A stretch of 64,000 bases of DNA. Source: Colwellia psychrerythraea (GTDB lineage: Bacteria > Pseudomonadota > Gammaproteobacteria > Enterobacterales > Alteromonadaceae). Made by a program: the position numbers and the translations under genes. The notes beneath the pieces were generated by a model. The model saw nothing but the letters and a program-made list of their open reading frames with translations. It searched no databases and was not told the DNA's origin. Numbering within the stretch: position 1 is the first letter of the stretch; every line of letters begins with the position of its first letter. The stretch covers positions 156,147 through 220,146 of the forward strand of contig NZ_JQEC01000039.1 in NCBI RefSeq assembly GCF_000764185.1, in the 5' to 3' direction. This document shows, piece by piece, positions 46,785 through 56,365 of the stretch.

Positions 46785-47864
46785 ATGGACTATCGAGAGT
46801 CGACAGTGAGTTTAGGCATAACGGACAAATTACTTTGCCCTTGCTGCGGTAGCCAACAACATCGTGTTAATTCAGTAATTACTTATAGTTTTTACTTTTT
46901 TGAATACTTGCCTATTTTTCCAGTAAAGCGGGATACAAAAGTACAATGTTTACAATGCCAAAACCTTGCCGAGGTTACTAATAACAACTCGGATCGAAAA
47001 CTCGTTTTCTCTGATTTCAGTTTGGCATTTTTCAACAAGCTACGTTTGCTTAGTACTTTTACTGGCAGCATTATCATCATCCTGCTGCTAAGTTATTACT
47101 TTTCAGAAGAACAAGAAAAACACCGTCAGAGCCAAGCATATATCGAAGCACCTAAAGTTAACGATTTTTATTATCTAGACTATCGAGCAGCTTCAGGGGA
47201 CCGACGTCCAAACCACAAATATCGTATTGCTAAAATTGTAGATATTACCGGTGGCACTGTATCTCTTACTTATGGTAATTACTTCTATCCATTAAAAAGG
47301 TCTTTGAGCGATGGCGTTCGATTTGGCCACAGTAGAAATTTTGATTATTTCGAAAAGCAACGGCAGAATTTTTCGCTTGAGGAATTAGATAACTTGTTTG
47401 AACAAGGTTTTATCTACCGAGTAATGCGGCCAGAACTTTTTTCAATTGGTAGAAATAAAGCGGTTTATATGATTGATGGCAATGCTGTGACTAACACTAC
47501 CTTACTGAAAGAAAAATGGTTTTATATTCCCGGCAAGCGCGAAAATACCCAAGGGGTGGCTTTCCTTAAAGCAAGTCATATTGAAAATAGCTTTGAGCAG
47601 GCTTTTACATTATTGAAACAATCGGCAGAATTAGGTTATGCACCAGGACAAACCAACTTGGCTGAACTGTATTTAACCTTCAAAGATATTGAAGGAGATG
47701 GAGATGTTGAAAATGCCGCTCATTGGTTATTTCAGGCTGCTTTGCAAGGTTATCAGCCAGCAATAGAAAAATACCGTGTGATCTGTCAATTAGAAGAAGC
47801 CTGCGATATTGAAGACTTTTATCGAGCGTTAAATGACGCTGGTACTAATCTTCGGATTAAATAA
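46785..47864 (+). CDS. zinc-ribbon / transmembrane / Sel1-repeat protein
   Basis: 359 residues in three parts. Residues 15-60 form a zinc ribbon-like region (LLCPCCGSQQHR, then QCLQCQNLAE), i.e. CPxC and CxxC pairs. A single helix follows (LSTFTGSIIIILLLSYYF, near residue 95). The C-terminal third contains Sel1-like repeats (AFTLLKQSAELGYAPGQTNL and AAHWLFQAALQGYQPAIEKY). Function unknown. The ATG at 46785 has AGG at a good distance; a TTG two codons earlier is in frame. It converges on the symporter gene across a shared terminator. Confidence 0.7.
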   Translation: MDYRESTVSLGITDKLLCPCCGSQQHRVNSVITYSFYFFEYLPIFPVKRDTKVQCLQCQNLAEVTNNNSDRKLVFSDFSLAFFNKLRLLSTFTGSIIIILLLSYYFSEEQEKHRQSQAYIEAPKVNDFYYLDYRAASGDRRPNHKYRIAKIVDITGGTVSLTYGNYFYPLKRSLSDGVRFGHSRNFDYFEKQRQNFSLEELDNLFEQGFIYRVMRPELFSIGRNKAVYMIDGNAVTNTTLLKEKWFYIPGKRENTQGVAFLKASHIENSFEQAFTLLKQSAELGYAPGQTNLAELYLTFKDIEGDGDVENAAHWLFQAALQGYQPAIEKYRVICQLEEACDIEDFYRALNDAGTNLRIK

Positions 47865-47894
47865 AAATAGTCTTTGCTAAGCTCAAACAATAAA

Positions 47895-47940
47895 GAGGGT
47901 GGGTGACAGCTAGCAATTATAGTGCTTTGTCACTCACCTC
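47895..47940. terminator. bidirectional terminator between convergent genes
   Basis: GAGGGTGGGTGACA and TGTCACTCACCTC arms with one mismatch, 19-base loop, and AT-rich flanks on both sides. It lies between the zinc-ribbon/Sel1 gene (plus) and the symporter gene (minus). Confidence 0.7.
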
Positions 47941-47964
47941 ATTATTCTTATTTAAAAACAATAT

Positions 47965-49317
47965 TTATAAGTAATCTTTTATATAGGTTTTGGTCGCTTT
48001 TCTCACTTTTGAGGAGAGCAATAACGTTGATATCATCGTTGGTATTGCCATTAGAGCGTACATGAAGGTGATGAAATTAATCACCATAGACAAGGATGCT
48101 ACAGCCCCTACGATAATAAGTATCAGGTAAAATTGCTTGTAAACCTTTTCAAATGTTTGACCAAACAAAAACTCACTACACTTACTACCGTAATACCAAA
48201 AAGTTAATACAGTGCTAGTACTGAGAAAAAATACCATTACCATTAACAGGTAACTGCCTACATTGGGAAAGGTTTGCTCAAAGGCATAAACTGTCATGCC
48301 AACGCCTTGATGATCTGTTTGCCATGCACCGGTAACCAATACTGCTAAAGCAGTACATGTGCAGACAATTAACGTATCAACAATGGGGCCAAATGAGGCC
48401 ACCAACCCTTCTCGAATAGGTTGATTGGTTTTCGCTGCACCATGCGCTAAAGATTCAGTGCCTATACCTGCTTCGTTAGAGAATGCACCTCGCTGAACTC
48501 CGATAATAATAACTGTACCTATAAGTCCGCCAGCAGCAGAGCCTGGATTAAATGCACCTGAAAAGATAAGCATAAATGTTTCCGGTATTTTATCGTAGTT
48601 CATTACGAGTAGCACAAATGTCATTATAAAATAACCGATGACCATGATCGGAACAACTTTAGTGGCTACCGCGGTAATTCGCGTTAATTTACCCATGACT
48701 ATCCAAGAAATAATCATAAATAATGCTAGACCAACTGACAGATCGAAACTGAAATGATTGTCTGCCTCCGCAAGCCCATAGGGGATGGCAATGACATCTC
48801 TCAATATTTGCACTAATTGATTTATTTGAAAAAGAGGTAAGGCACCAAATATGCAACCAATGCAAAATAACCAAGCTAGGGGCAACCATTTTTTATCTAA
48901 GCCTTCTCTAATCACATACATTGGCCCGCCTTGTAATTTGCCACTACGGTCCTCGCCTCGATACATAACCGCTAAAGAGGCTGTATAAAATTTGGTTGCG
49001 ATACCAACGATTGCTGTCACCCACATCCAAAATATTGCACCTGGCCCGCCCATGGTAATGGCTACGGCCACTCCCGCAATATTTCCAAGACCTAGGGTGC
49101 CTGATAGCGCGACAATTAACGCTTGAAAGTGACTAATATCTCCTTTGCTATTCTTTTCATTGTCATATTTACCACCAATGATACTAATAGCATGGGCAAG
49201 CCTTTTATAGGGAGTAAGCCGAGAGTGAATAACAAAATAGGCACCACCGCCGACAAGTAGAAAAACCATGGGAAGTCCCCAGGCAAAGTTAACTAAAGTA
49301 ACTAATATCTCTTCCAT
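47965..49317 (-). CDS. sodium:alanine/glycine symporter (AGCS family)
   Basis: Inner-membrane Na+-coupled importer for alanine or glycine. Eleven or so helices; family hallmarks are GDISHFQALIVALSGTLGLG, NIAGVAVAITMGGPGAIFWM, GLGNIAGVA and QRGAFSNEAGIGTESLAHGA. 450 residues from the ATG at 49317, which has AAGG seven bases upstream; an in-frame ATG at 49344 adds nine residues. It would supply substrate to the glycine cleavage system, a metabolic link only. No glycine riboswitch is recognisable upstream. Confidence 0.93.
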   Translation of the reverse strand: MEEILVTLVNFAWGLPMVFLLVGGGAYFVIHSRLTPYKRLAHAISIIGGKYDNEKNSKGDISHFQALIVALSGTLGLGNIAGVAVAITMGGPGAIFWMWVTAIVGIATKFYTASLAVMYRGEDRSGKLQGGPMYVIREGLDKKWLPLAWLFCIGCIFGALPLFQINQLVQILRDVIAIPYGLAEADNHFSFDLSVGLALFMIISWIVMGKLTRITAVATKVVPIMVIGYFIMTFVLLVMNYDKIPETFMLIFSGAFNPGSAAGGLIGTVIIIGVQRGAFSNEAGIGTESLAHGAAKTNQPIREGLVASFGPIVDTLIVCTCTALAVLVTGAWQTDHQGVGMTVYAFEQTFPNVGSYLLMVMVFFLSTSTVLTFWYYGSKCSEFLFGQTFEKVYKQFYLILIIVGAVASLSMVINFITFMYALMAIPTMISTLLLSSKVRKATKTYIKDYL

Positions 49318-49398
49318 TTTAACCTTTTTTAAATGTGACAACATATTGATAAGATAGCTAATACTATATTCTAGGTTAAAACAGATATACAGTTATTA

Positions 49399-49549
49399 AC
49401 TCAGAAAAAATTAGCAATGGCGATTTTTGTCACGTCATTGCTCACCAAGCTGCGACAGCATATGAACGAGTTATCAATTAAGTAAAAGCTGATAATGCTA
49501 GTGTCGGATTTGAAGAAAATGGGAGTAAGGTTACTCAATTAAAATAATA
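49399..49549 (+). pseudogene. possible decayed ORF
   Basis: Between the symporter start and the FKBP gene one frame reads NGDFCHVIAHQAATAYERVI, an N, a stop, then VKADNASVGFEENGSKVTQL before two stops. The composition looks coding, but no start, ribosome binding site or recognisable family is seen. The rest of 49345-49685 is AT-rich with short ATTTTAAAGT-type repeats. Confidence 0.2.
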
Positions 49550-49685
49550 GTGGGCTAGATAAGATGAATTGCTTACTTTAAAGTGATTATTTTAAAGTCA
49601 TTATTTTAAGTTAATGATTTTAATATCATGACTTTATTATAATTTAGCTATAAAATCAGTTGCCTTATTAGTAGAGAGTAAAAAT

Positions 49686-50165
49686 ATGTTAATACGCACT
49701 TTGTTAGTCAGTTTTGTTTGTACCTTGATGTTTGCTTGCTCCAATTCAAACAGCTCAGGTAGCGTGTATAGCGCCAAAGAAATTAATGCTTACTGGTTGA
49801 AAAACAACCTTAAACGAGAGGGTGTGATAGCCACTGATTCTGGCTTGCAGTATAAAATTTTAGAAAAAAGTTCTGGTTGTAAACCTGATTCTGATTATAA
49901 AGTTACTGTGCACTATCAAATGTTGTCAGCTAAATCAAAAAAAATCATCGACAGTAGTTATAAACGCGGTAAGCCCAGTAAGTTTCTGCTTTCTAAAACG
50001 GTTAAAGGATGGCGTGAAGGTGTGCCTATGATGAAGGTTGGTGAAACCTGGGAGCTTTATATACCGCCCCATTTAGCGTATGGCAGCAGAGGTTCATCAG
50101 GAGTTGCGCCTAATAGCGTGCTTATCTCGAAAATCACACTTGTTAATGCACATTGTCAGGACTAA
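49686..50165 (+). CDS. FKBP-type peptidyl-prolyl isomerase lipoprotein
   Basis: 159 residues. Lipobox LMFAC near residue 18 predicts a lipoprotein. The FKBP domain covers residues 55-155: DSGLQYKILEKSSGCKPDSD, VTVHYQMLSAKSKKIIDSSY, VKGWREGVPMMKVGETWELY and IPPHLAYGSRGS. It catalyses proline isomerisation during envelope protein folding. One cysteine in the FKBP domain (SSGCKP) and one near the C-terminus (HCQD) could pair. It resembles FkpA/Mip-type proteins but lacks their dimerisation domain. Confidence 0.88.
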   Translation: MLIRTLLVSFVCTLMFACSNSNSSGSVYSAKEINAYWLKNNLKREGVIATDSGLQYKILEKSSGCKPDSDYKVTVHYQMLSAKSKKIIDSSYKRGKPSKFLLSKTVKGWREGVPMMKVGETWELYIPPHLAYGSRGSSGVAPNSVLISKITLVNAHCQD

Positions 50166-50204
50166 TCACTTAATATAGGAGATCTTAGTTAACGGGGGCA
50201 GAGG

Positions 50205-50425
50205 ACATCATTTGATTTGTTGCGGTGGTAACGACACCTAGTAAGAAAGAGTGAGACTGTCTCTGCTTTTTATTCTCACTTTGAAATTCCACCGAGCTGC
50301 GACATAAAACTGCGAAATCAAATTGAGAGGAGAACATGCCTTAATAACAGAGTGATAAAATCTGCAATATTGATATTATCACTCTGTATTGCAGATAAAT
50401 GTAATCGTCACCGAGACGCCAAACA
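50205..50425. repeat. composite repeat, short copy with both ends
   Basis: Left end GATTTGTTGCGGTGGTAACG, then the AAGAGTGAGACTGTCTCTGC block and GAGCTGCGACAT. Right end GTAATCGTCACCGAGACGCC. The interior is mostly missing and replaced by a hairpin TATCACTCTG / CAGAGTGATA. It fills the gap between the FKBP and cytochrome-like genes. Confidence 0.7.
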
Positions 50426-50463
50426 TAGCTGCCTAAACAAGCCATCACACCAGTAGTTGTGTA

Positions 50464-52227
50464 TTAGTCACTTTCGAGCAAAGCCGAATTTTTACCTACC
50501 TGATCAACTGGGGATGATATTTTTCTCTGCCAATCAAGACGTAAATCCCATTGGTATCTATGCTCAGCTGATAACGGCTGAATATCTTCATCTATTGTTT
50601 CTAATACATTAGTTGCTTTGCTTATCATGGCATCACGACCAAACAAATAACTTTGCTCTTTAACAATAGTTAAATAGGCTTTGTTTAGCTGTAGAGCCCG
50701 TTTAGCTGAGGGCATAATTAACTGATAAATACTATCAACAGCTTGTACCTTATCGACGTCTACCTTGCCGTCTTGTTTAAACCAACGACTTAGCATTTCA
50801 GTGTTTTGACGAAACTCATCACCACCACCAACACGTTCAAAATACGTTAAAAACTCACCTTTAGTTTCCCCTCTGTTCGGCGCGTCATGTTGACTGGCCA
50901 AGTTTTGGTAACCCCAACCGCGAACGCCATCAACTTTACGTGGAAAAGAGAAGGTTTGGTCTAACGTGCTGCCAATGGTTTTATGACAACCACTGCAAAA
51001 GGCGAGTTCTTGGTCGTACTGGTGGCGTAATTCACCTTGCTCATTTTCAATGTAACCATTTACCGTCCAGCCAAAACCGGTGTTAATGCCTTTATCGCCC
51101 AGCTGTTTAACCTGCGGTAGGTTTTCAGAGTTTTTCTCTTTTTGTTCTAAGTAGTATTCTGACGATAAGCTTTGCACTGTTTTAAAGCTATGTTTTTTCA
51201 TATAGCGTACTTCCTTCATGCGTGGTGCGTTATAAATTGTGCCGTCATCGTTTATACCAAGGTAACGCACTGTATGGAGAAACTCAGTATCTTGCGGGTA
51301 AAGTGTGTGCGCTAGTTTGATCTTACTGGCATCACCAAGGTAATTTTTCTGTCTGTTGATACTACCTATACGCTGAGTTAAAACATTATCACCATCTAAA
51401 TCTACACCGATGTTTTTTTCAGAAATAGGCGGTAAGGTAGTGTGTTGTGTTGCTTTCATTGCCATTTCTACTAAGGCTAAGTTGGCAAAATAAACATCCT
51501 GAGAGTACTGGCCGTTGTGCTCTCTAAACGCTTTAGGTAATCGAATCATTGCATCGGAAGTCGAGCCGTTGGTTGGCCAAAAAGTACTGGGAAATGGCTT
51601 GTAATTAAAAGCAACCCAATGACTACCGTCTTTTGCCAGTCCTTGTTGGTTAAATGCTTGCTCTGGATAAGCCAGATTTTTAATGGGCGTATATTCACCA
51701 CGCCAGTTTTTATCATTTTGTTGTTTGTCGATAAAGTCAGTGTAATTATCTTGTTTGGTCCAATGCTGTATTTGTTGATCAGAGATATTTTTTATTAAGG
51801 GTCTTCTATCGACAAATAAATTTTTCCAGTGATTGGTTACGCCTAAATCTGAAAATTGATATTCACCTTGCAACGAACCATCGTTCATTCTATTAGTACG
51901 TTTTTTATCATCAGTATTGGTTTGGTGGCATGCATAACAAGGGTTATTAATACCATCTGTTTTTGTGTAACATTGCGGCGGAATAACGGTTTCATGGTTA
52001 TATACTTCATTATGTTCAATGTAAGCCATTGCGGGAATATTAGTACCCTCTTGATAAGGAAACTGTTTCGTTATTGTCTCTTCAATGCTCAGTCTTTCAT
52101 GCTGAGATACATTTTTTGAGATAGGTATTTCGTCGTTACAGGCGCTAATAACTAACGTTAGCGCTATCATTGCTATTGAAGATAAAGCGCTTTTGTTTGT
52201 GTGTTTTGAGTTTAATAAAGTAATCAT
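50464..52227 (-). CDS. cytochrome c-like lipoprotein with two haem-binding motifs
   Basis: 587 residues. The signal ends in a lipobox (LVISAC). Two CxxCH haem sites are present: CYACHQTNTDDKK near residue 96 and FCSGCHKTIGS near residue 410. The remainder has no recognised domain beyond MIRLPKAFREHNGQYSQDVY. The location is extracytoplasmic. It lies 123 bases after the PhoX-like gene on the same strand, so an operon is likely. Electron transfer linked to an oxidation is the usual role of such proteins; the partner is unknown. Confidence 0.7.
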   Translation of the reverse strand: MITLLNSKHTNKSALSSIAMIALTLVISACNDEIPISKNVSQHERLSIEETITKQFPYQEGTNIPAMAYIEHNEVYNHETVIPPQCYTKTDGINNPCYACHQTNTDDKKRTNRMNDGSLQGEYQFSDLGVTNHWKNLFVDRRPLIKNISDQQIQHWTKQDNYTDFIDKQQNDKNWRGEYTPIKNLAYPEQAFNQQGLAKDGSHWVAFNYKPFPSTFWPTNGSTSDAMIRLPKAFREHNGQYSQDVYFANLALVEMAMKATQHTTLPPISEKNIGVDLDGDNVLTQRIGSINRQKNYLGDASKIKLAHTLYPQDTEFLHTVRYLGINDDGTIYNAPRMKEVRYMKKHSFKTVQSLSSEYYLEQKEKNSENLPQVKQLGDKGINTGFGWTVNGYIENEQGELRHQYDQELAFCSGCHKTIGSTLDQTFSFPRKVDGVRGWGYQNLASQHDAPNRGETKGEFLTYFERVGGGDEFRQNTEMLSRWFKQDGKVDVDKVQAVDSIYQLIMPSAKRALQLNKAYLTIVKEQSYLFGRDAMISKATNVLETIDEDIQPLSAEHRYQWDLRLDWQRKISSPVDQVGKNSALLESD

Positions 52228-52350
52228 AAGTCAGTCTTGAAGTCGTTATTTTTTGTGTTTTACAGGCAAGGCGGTAAACAAGAAAGTAACCTAGGCAGGG
52301 TCTTGCTTTGGTTACTTAACTATTCTTAAAAGTTAAATTTAGATCGCTAA

Positions 52351-54195
52351 TTACTTAGATTTAGGATCATACATCCATAACGTATTGTTTTCTTGAAAGC
52401 CATCTTCACCAATAATGATGCGGCCATCTCTCATAACAATGACATTGTCTGGTTGAGACAGTTGATTAACATCACAACGCTCAGCGCCAGTTAAGCTTGA
52501 ACGGTAAGTGCCGCCCATAATAACGGGGTCTATGCGGCTGATATTATAATTCTCTTCAAGTTTAGAACGGTAAACACCACCACAGTCTTTAACACGTGCC
52601 GATAATTGAATATCACCTTCACCGTCAATCATGGTTTTATCTATATCAGCAATGCCGTAATACATGAACGCTTGCATTACATCTTCATCAGCCACGGCTT
52701 CTTCTTTACCAACCGCTTCTAAAGCGCGGTCATGATTGATACTAATGCCTTCAAGCTTGCGCCATTCAGCGGTAGCGCCTTTCATTTTCGCCGCTTGACG
52801 TGACTCTAAAAATGCAGCACGGTCATCCATTGGTTGACCCGCCGTTACTGTGCTTCCACCATTTTCGACACTGGGGTAAGTCGTATCGCCATTGGCCCAA
52901 GCTTGTACGTCTTCAAGTGTCATGTAGCTAGATCGACCAGTATCATAATCATCGGTATCAATACCGTCATACTCTGCAATCCATGCTTCAATCGTGGTGT
53001 TATCACCTCGAGCAACTTCAACCCAAGTGACATCAAAACCTGTTGTAGCGGGATCAGAACTCATTTTATCTTGCTTTAATTTAGCGCCATAAAGTATGCC
53101 TGAACTTAAATCTTCTGGTGTATCGGCAATAAACTTAAATAAAACACCACCGGTATCATCTTGTGAGGCATAAACCGTTTTTCTGTCAGGCATTACCGTT
53201 GAGTTTTCATGTTCATAACGACCAATAGTGTAGTGTTTAACAACCACTGGCTCAGCACTTGTTGGCTCGGTAATTTCAGCGATGTAACCGTATCGATAAG
53301 GGTTAGGAAAGTCTGGTGCGGTTAACGCTTCAATTCCATCAGTGTCAGTATTTGATGGGTCATTCCAGCTAGGCGATGTGGTTGAGTCTACTGTGGTATT
53401 AACAATCCACTCTTCAGATGTTAATGGTGTACCCCAAGGAGAAACTGAGCCAAAACAGTTAGCAGCAGTACCGCCAACTTTTGAGAAATCAATCATCATT
53501 GCTTCTTTAACAGACCAGCTACCCAAATCACCTTTTTCCATTTTCATACGGCTCATACCACCAGGGTAAGATTCCCAGTTCGTGAATAAGTAACCTTCAC
53601 CTTCGCCGGTAGAGACGAAACCATTAAAGTCAGGGGCATTATTTTCAATGATTTTTTCATCAGTGATAATGCCATAATGCACACCTAGACCTTTGGCTAA
53701 GCTTTTGTCGCCAAGTTCAGCAAAAGTATCGTTGGTTTGACCTAGTATTTGGTATTCACCTAATGCAGAGATAACGGTTTGGCGTTCAAAGTCACTACTA
53801 GGCACCGGCGAACTAACCACTGTTTTTGGCAGATTATTAAAGTTTACTCCGCGTAAAACACCCACCGTGCCTTTATTAAAGGCCTTACCGTTCACCTTGT
53901 CCGTTTCAATGTTAGCGTCTGACGGATGTTGTACATTAAAGAATAAGTCACCTTCATCAGTTAAAAAGGCGCCCGTTACTTCAGCGCCTGCAGGCACAGT
54001 CGCTAAGCGTGTTAATACCGGTGTTGATGGTATATCAACAATTGGCGCATCTGCGCCATTAGTTCCATCAATACCATCAACTCCAGAAGCACCATCGTCA
54101 CCATCACATGCGGTTAAGGCAAGTAAAACAGACAGAGATAATAATGAGAGTTTAGTTTTATGATGTTGTTTCTTGTTAGGTACTATTGTTGACAT
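52351..54195 (-). CDS. PhoX-like (DUF839) lipoprotein with collagen-like linker
   Basis: 614 residues. The N-terminal lipobox LLALTAC is followed by a short collagen-like stretch (DGDDGASGVDGIDGTNGADA). The rest resembles DUF839/PhoX phosphatase-like proteins: GYLFTNWESYPGGMSRMKME, YGYIAEITEP, VMPDRKTVYASQDDTGGVLF and VIMRDGRIIIGEDGFQENN. PhoX enzymes bind Ca and Fe; the full ligand set could not be verified by eye. AGGAAGAG precedes the ATG. A candidate Pho box lies about 100 bases upstream. It is followed by the two-haem lipoprotein gene. Confidence 0.75.
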   Translation of the reverse strand: MSTIVPNKKQHHKTKLSLLSLSVLLALTACDGDDGASGVDGIDGTNGADAPIVDIPSTPVLTRLATVPAGAEVTGAFLTDEGDLFFNVQHPSDANIETDKVNGKAFNKGTVGVLRGVNFNNLPKTVVSSPVPSSDFERQTVISALGEYQILGQTNDTFAELGDKSLAKGLGVHYGIITDEKIIENNAPDFNGFVSTGEGEGYLFTNWESYPGGMSRMKMEKGDLGSWSVKEAMMIDFSKVGGTAANCFGSVSPWGTPLTSEEWIVNTTVDSTTSPSWNDPSNTDTDGIEALTAPDFPNPYRYGYIAEITEPTSAEPVVVKHYTIGRYEHENSTVMPDRKTVYASQDDTGGVLFKFIADTPEDLSSGILYGAKLKQDKMSSDPATTGFDVTWVEVARGDNTTIEAWIAEYDGIDTDDYDTGRSSYMTLEDVQAWANGDTTYPSVENGGSTVTAGQPMDDRAAFLESRQAAKMKGATAEWRKLEGISINHDRALEAVGKEEAVADEDVMQAFMYYGIADIDKTMIDGEGDIQLSARVKDCGGVYRSKLEENYNISRIDPVIMGGTYRSSLTGAERCDVNQLSQPDNVIVMRDGRIIIGEDGFQENNTLWMYDPKSK

Positions 54196-54295
54196 TGCTC
54201 TTCCTAATTATTTGGACATAAAATTTTTGTATCACTGGCTAATAACCGTGATACCAAATGGCAAAAAGAGTATGAAAGTGAATTTTTACAATCAG

Positions 54296-54313
54296 GTGAC
54301 AAAAATGTGACGC
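54296..54313 (-). promoter_or_regulatory. candidate Pho box upstream of the PhoX-like gene
   Basis: On the minus strand GCGTCACATTTTTGTCAC contains two GTCAC cores spaced 11 bases apart, the spacing of the 7-4-7 PhoB consensus (CTGTCAT-N4-CTGTCAT). It lies about 100 bases before the ATG. The match is moderate and no -10/-35 was assigned. Confidence 0.4.
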
Positions 54314-54364
54314 TTTAAAGTAGGATGTAAGTACTATTTAAGAACAGGTTAAAATAAAGCTTAG

Positions 54365-54480
54365 GAAGGGGGCGGAATTAATTCTGATGTCATTGCAGCG
54401 TCAAGCAAGGAGTGAAGCTAAAGTTGAATGCAGATGTTGAATGTAGAAAACAGAGTAGGGCGCTGGGGGGGCCCTCTCTT
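54365..54480. repeat. composite repeat, degenerate right-end fragment
   Basis: GATGTCATTGCAGCGTCAAG followed by AAGCTAAAGTTGAATGCAGA and AAACAGAGTAGGGCGCTGGGG. These are right-end blocks in the order seen in the tandem units at 16.4 kb, but diverged. No gene is seen in 54196-54542. Confidence 0.55.
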
Positions 54481-54542
54481 AGCTTTTATAAGCCTGATTA
54501 TGCAGGGCGGTCTTGCCACTTGTATTAAGGTATATTGCTATT

Positions 54543-54821
54543 TTAGTTAACTGACTTTATATACCAAGCTATTGTGGGTAGTTTTAGGTAAATATTTAAT
54601 ACGGGGATTTTAAATGCTGATAATAGTTCTTCACGATTTAATAAACTCTCTAATTTGCCATCAATAAAAATAGCGATACCTGATAACCCCAGCGTTATTA
54701 AAGGCACAGCAACAATTGAGTTAACAATATCCCCTTGAACATAAATGTTTATTGCTGTTGGTATGCTTAGTATTAACACTGAGATTATTCGATAAGCCAC
54801 TATGATTTTTGATTTTAACAT
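54543..54821 (-). CDS. small membrane protein of unknown function
   Basis: 92 residues with two hydrophobic helices (AYRIISVLILSIPTAINIYV and SIVAVPLITLGLSGIAIFID) and a short C-terminal hydrophobic stretch (VLNIYLKLPTIAWYI). Not recognised. GATGACGTAATG gives a weak ribosome binding site. It is divergent from nothing and lies between a degenerate repeat and a LysR gene. Confidence 0.5.
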   Translation of the reverse strand: MLKSKIIVAYRIISVLILSIPTAINIYVQGDIVNSIVAVPLITLGLSGIAIFIDGKLESLLNREELLSAFKIPVLNIYLKLPTIAWYIKSVN

Positions 54822-54973
54822 TACGTCATCCTTGGTTTAGTCGTTAAATAATTTATTCAAAAGCACGAATAATTAACGCTATATTTGATAAAGCAATGTT
54901 AGTGATAGAACGGAAATATTACAAAAGGATAATATTCACTATATAGGTGAATTATAATCACCCATAGGTATTG

Positions 54974-55867
54974 TTAAATAGTTTTCAAAATAGGTAATTT
55001 CGTCAACCAGTCCAGAAAGCTGTGAATGTCTTGCCGGTTTTTATCTTCTTCGCGATATACCGCATAAAGTGCTTGGTCGAAATTAGCTGCTGTCTCGAAC
55101 GGTAAGACTAATAACTTGCGTTCAATTAAGGCATATTCAATAGGCATGATGGCCAATGCTAACCCAAGGCCTTGCTCTGCAGCTTGTAAAGAAGCGTCGT
55201 AATTACTGAAGGTTAATTTATGTTTATAATGCATGTTAGGTAACTGCATCGCTTCCGCCCAGGTGCGCCAAACATTGTCCATATTGGCGAGGTCGATAAG
55301 CGGTACTTGGTTTATTTGTTCAGGTGATGTAAGTTTATGTTTTTTGGCGAAATCTGAAGTACATACTGCGTGGCCTGTAAGATTAAGTAACTTCTTAACC
55401 ACTACACCCGACCAATCGCCTCTTCCTACACGTATGGCTAAATCGCAGTCGTCATAACGTAAATCTGTCACATTCATCCCCGTTTCTATACGAATATCTA
55501 TATCAGGGTACTTGTCTTGAAAGTGACTTAATTGTGGAATGATTACATTGCTTGCCATCGTTGGAAACGTAGATATTTTAAGGGAAGGCGAAGAGAATTT
55601 ATTTTTTACAACTTTAGTACCTTGATCAAGTTTATCGATGGCCTGTTGAACATAGTGTAAATATACTTTACCCGCGGAATTTAAGGCAACGCCACGGCTT
55701 TTTCTTTGAAATAATTCAAAGCCTAAAAAACTCTCTAGGGCCTTAATCTGGTGGCTTACCGCCGAGGGGGTGATAAATAATTCACTTGCAGCCTGTTTAA
55801 AGTTTTCATGACGAGCGGCGGCTTCAAAAATTACAAAAAGATGTAAGGCAGGCAGTTTCTTTGACAT
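54974..55867 (-). CDS. LysR family transcriptional regulator (GcvA-like)
   Basis: 297 residues. The N-terminal winged helix-turn-helix reads FVIFEAAARHENFKQAASEL, FITPSAVSHQIKALE and FLGFELFQRKSRGVALNSAG. The C-terminal effector domain contains RVGRGDWSGVVVKKLL and LGLALAIMPIEYAL. The N-terminus LPALHLFVIFEAAARHENF is of the GcvA/AmpR type. A glycine-cleavage role is possible but unproven: the gcv genes are 40 kb away and adjacent genes are not gcv-related. No target is divergent within 490 bases. Confidence 0.87.
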   Translation of the reverse strand: MSKKLPALHLFVIFEAAARHENFKQAASELFITPSAVSHQIKALESFLGFELFQRKSRGVALNSAGKVYLHYVQQAIDKLDQGTKVVKNKFSSPSLKISTFPTMASNVIIPQLSHFQDKYPDIDIRIETGMNVTDLRYDDCDLAIRVGRGDWSGVVVKKLLNLTGHAVCTSDFAKKHKLTSPEQINQVPLIDLANMDNVWRTWAEAMQLPNMHYKHKLTFSNYDASLQAAEQGLGLALAIMPIEYALIERKLLVLPFETAANFDQALYAVYREEDKNRQDIHSFLDWLTKLPILKTI

Positions 55868-56365
55868 GTTTCTATTTATTAGCGGTAACTATACAGACAA
55901 TGATAAGTGAAAATTTATATAATTAATAGATGAATAATATTTATTCATCTATCTGCATTTTTGATGATACTAAGCGCTAATAATTACACACTAACAATCT
56001 AATTTAACAGCAATATTTTAGCTGGCAGCGCATATCACTTGATTGAGTGTTAGTAAGCTCTCACAATCACAAAAATCATTCTTAGCGAGCTAAATGCGCG
56101 CACCTAAGTTATGGACTTTGCAATTCTAAATAGCTACTAATCAACCTATGCTGTACTTCTCTTAAGTGTGTTGAGGCTCTTTTGAGTAAATTATTACTGA
56201 TTATACTTTGGCCAAATTTTATCAGCCATATTTTAAGTGTAAATGCGCAAAAATCATCAGTTTTTATTCTTCTATCAGCATTATGCTAGCTCAAGTCAGC
56301 AATCCTGTTGACAACTTTTAATATCAACTGAGTATAAATGTGAGGCAATATGTTTCATATTACTA
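55868..56365. other. 498-base intergenic region between divergent regulators
   Basis: No gene, terminator or repeat family was recognised. TTTATTCATCTATCTGCA and similar AT-rich stretches could hold the divergent promoters of the LysR gene (minus) and the AraC-GyrI gene (plus). Confidence 0.5.

Noticed and set aside
49318..49685. Glycine riboswitch upstream of the alanine/glycine symporter
   Set aside because: The region is AT-rich with a decayed open frame and no aptamer-like core.
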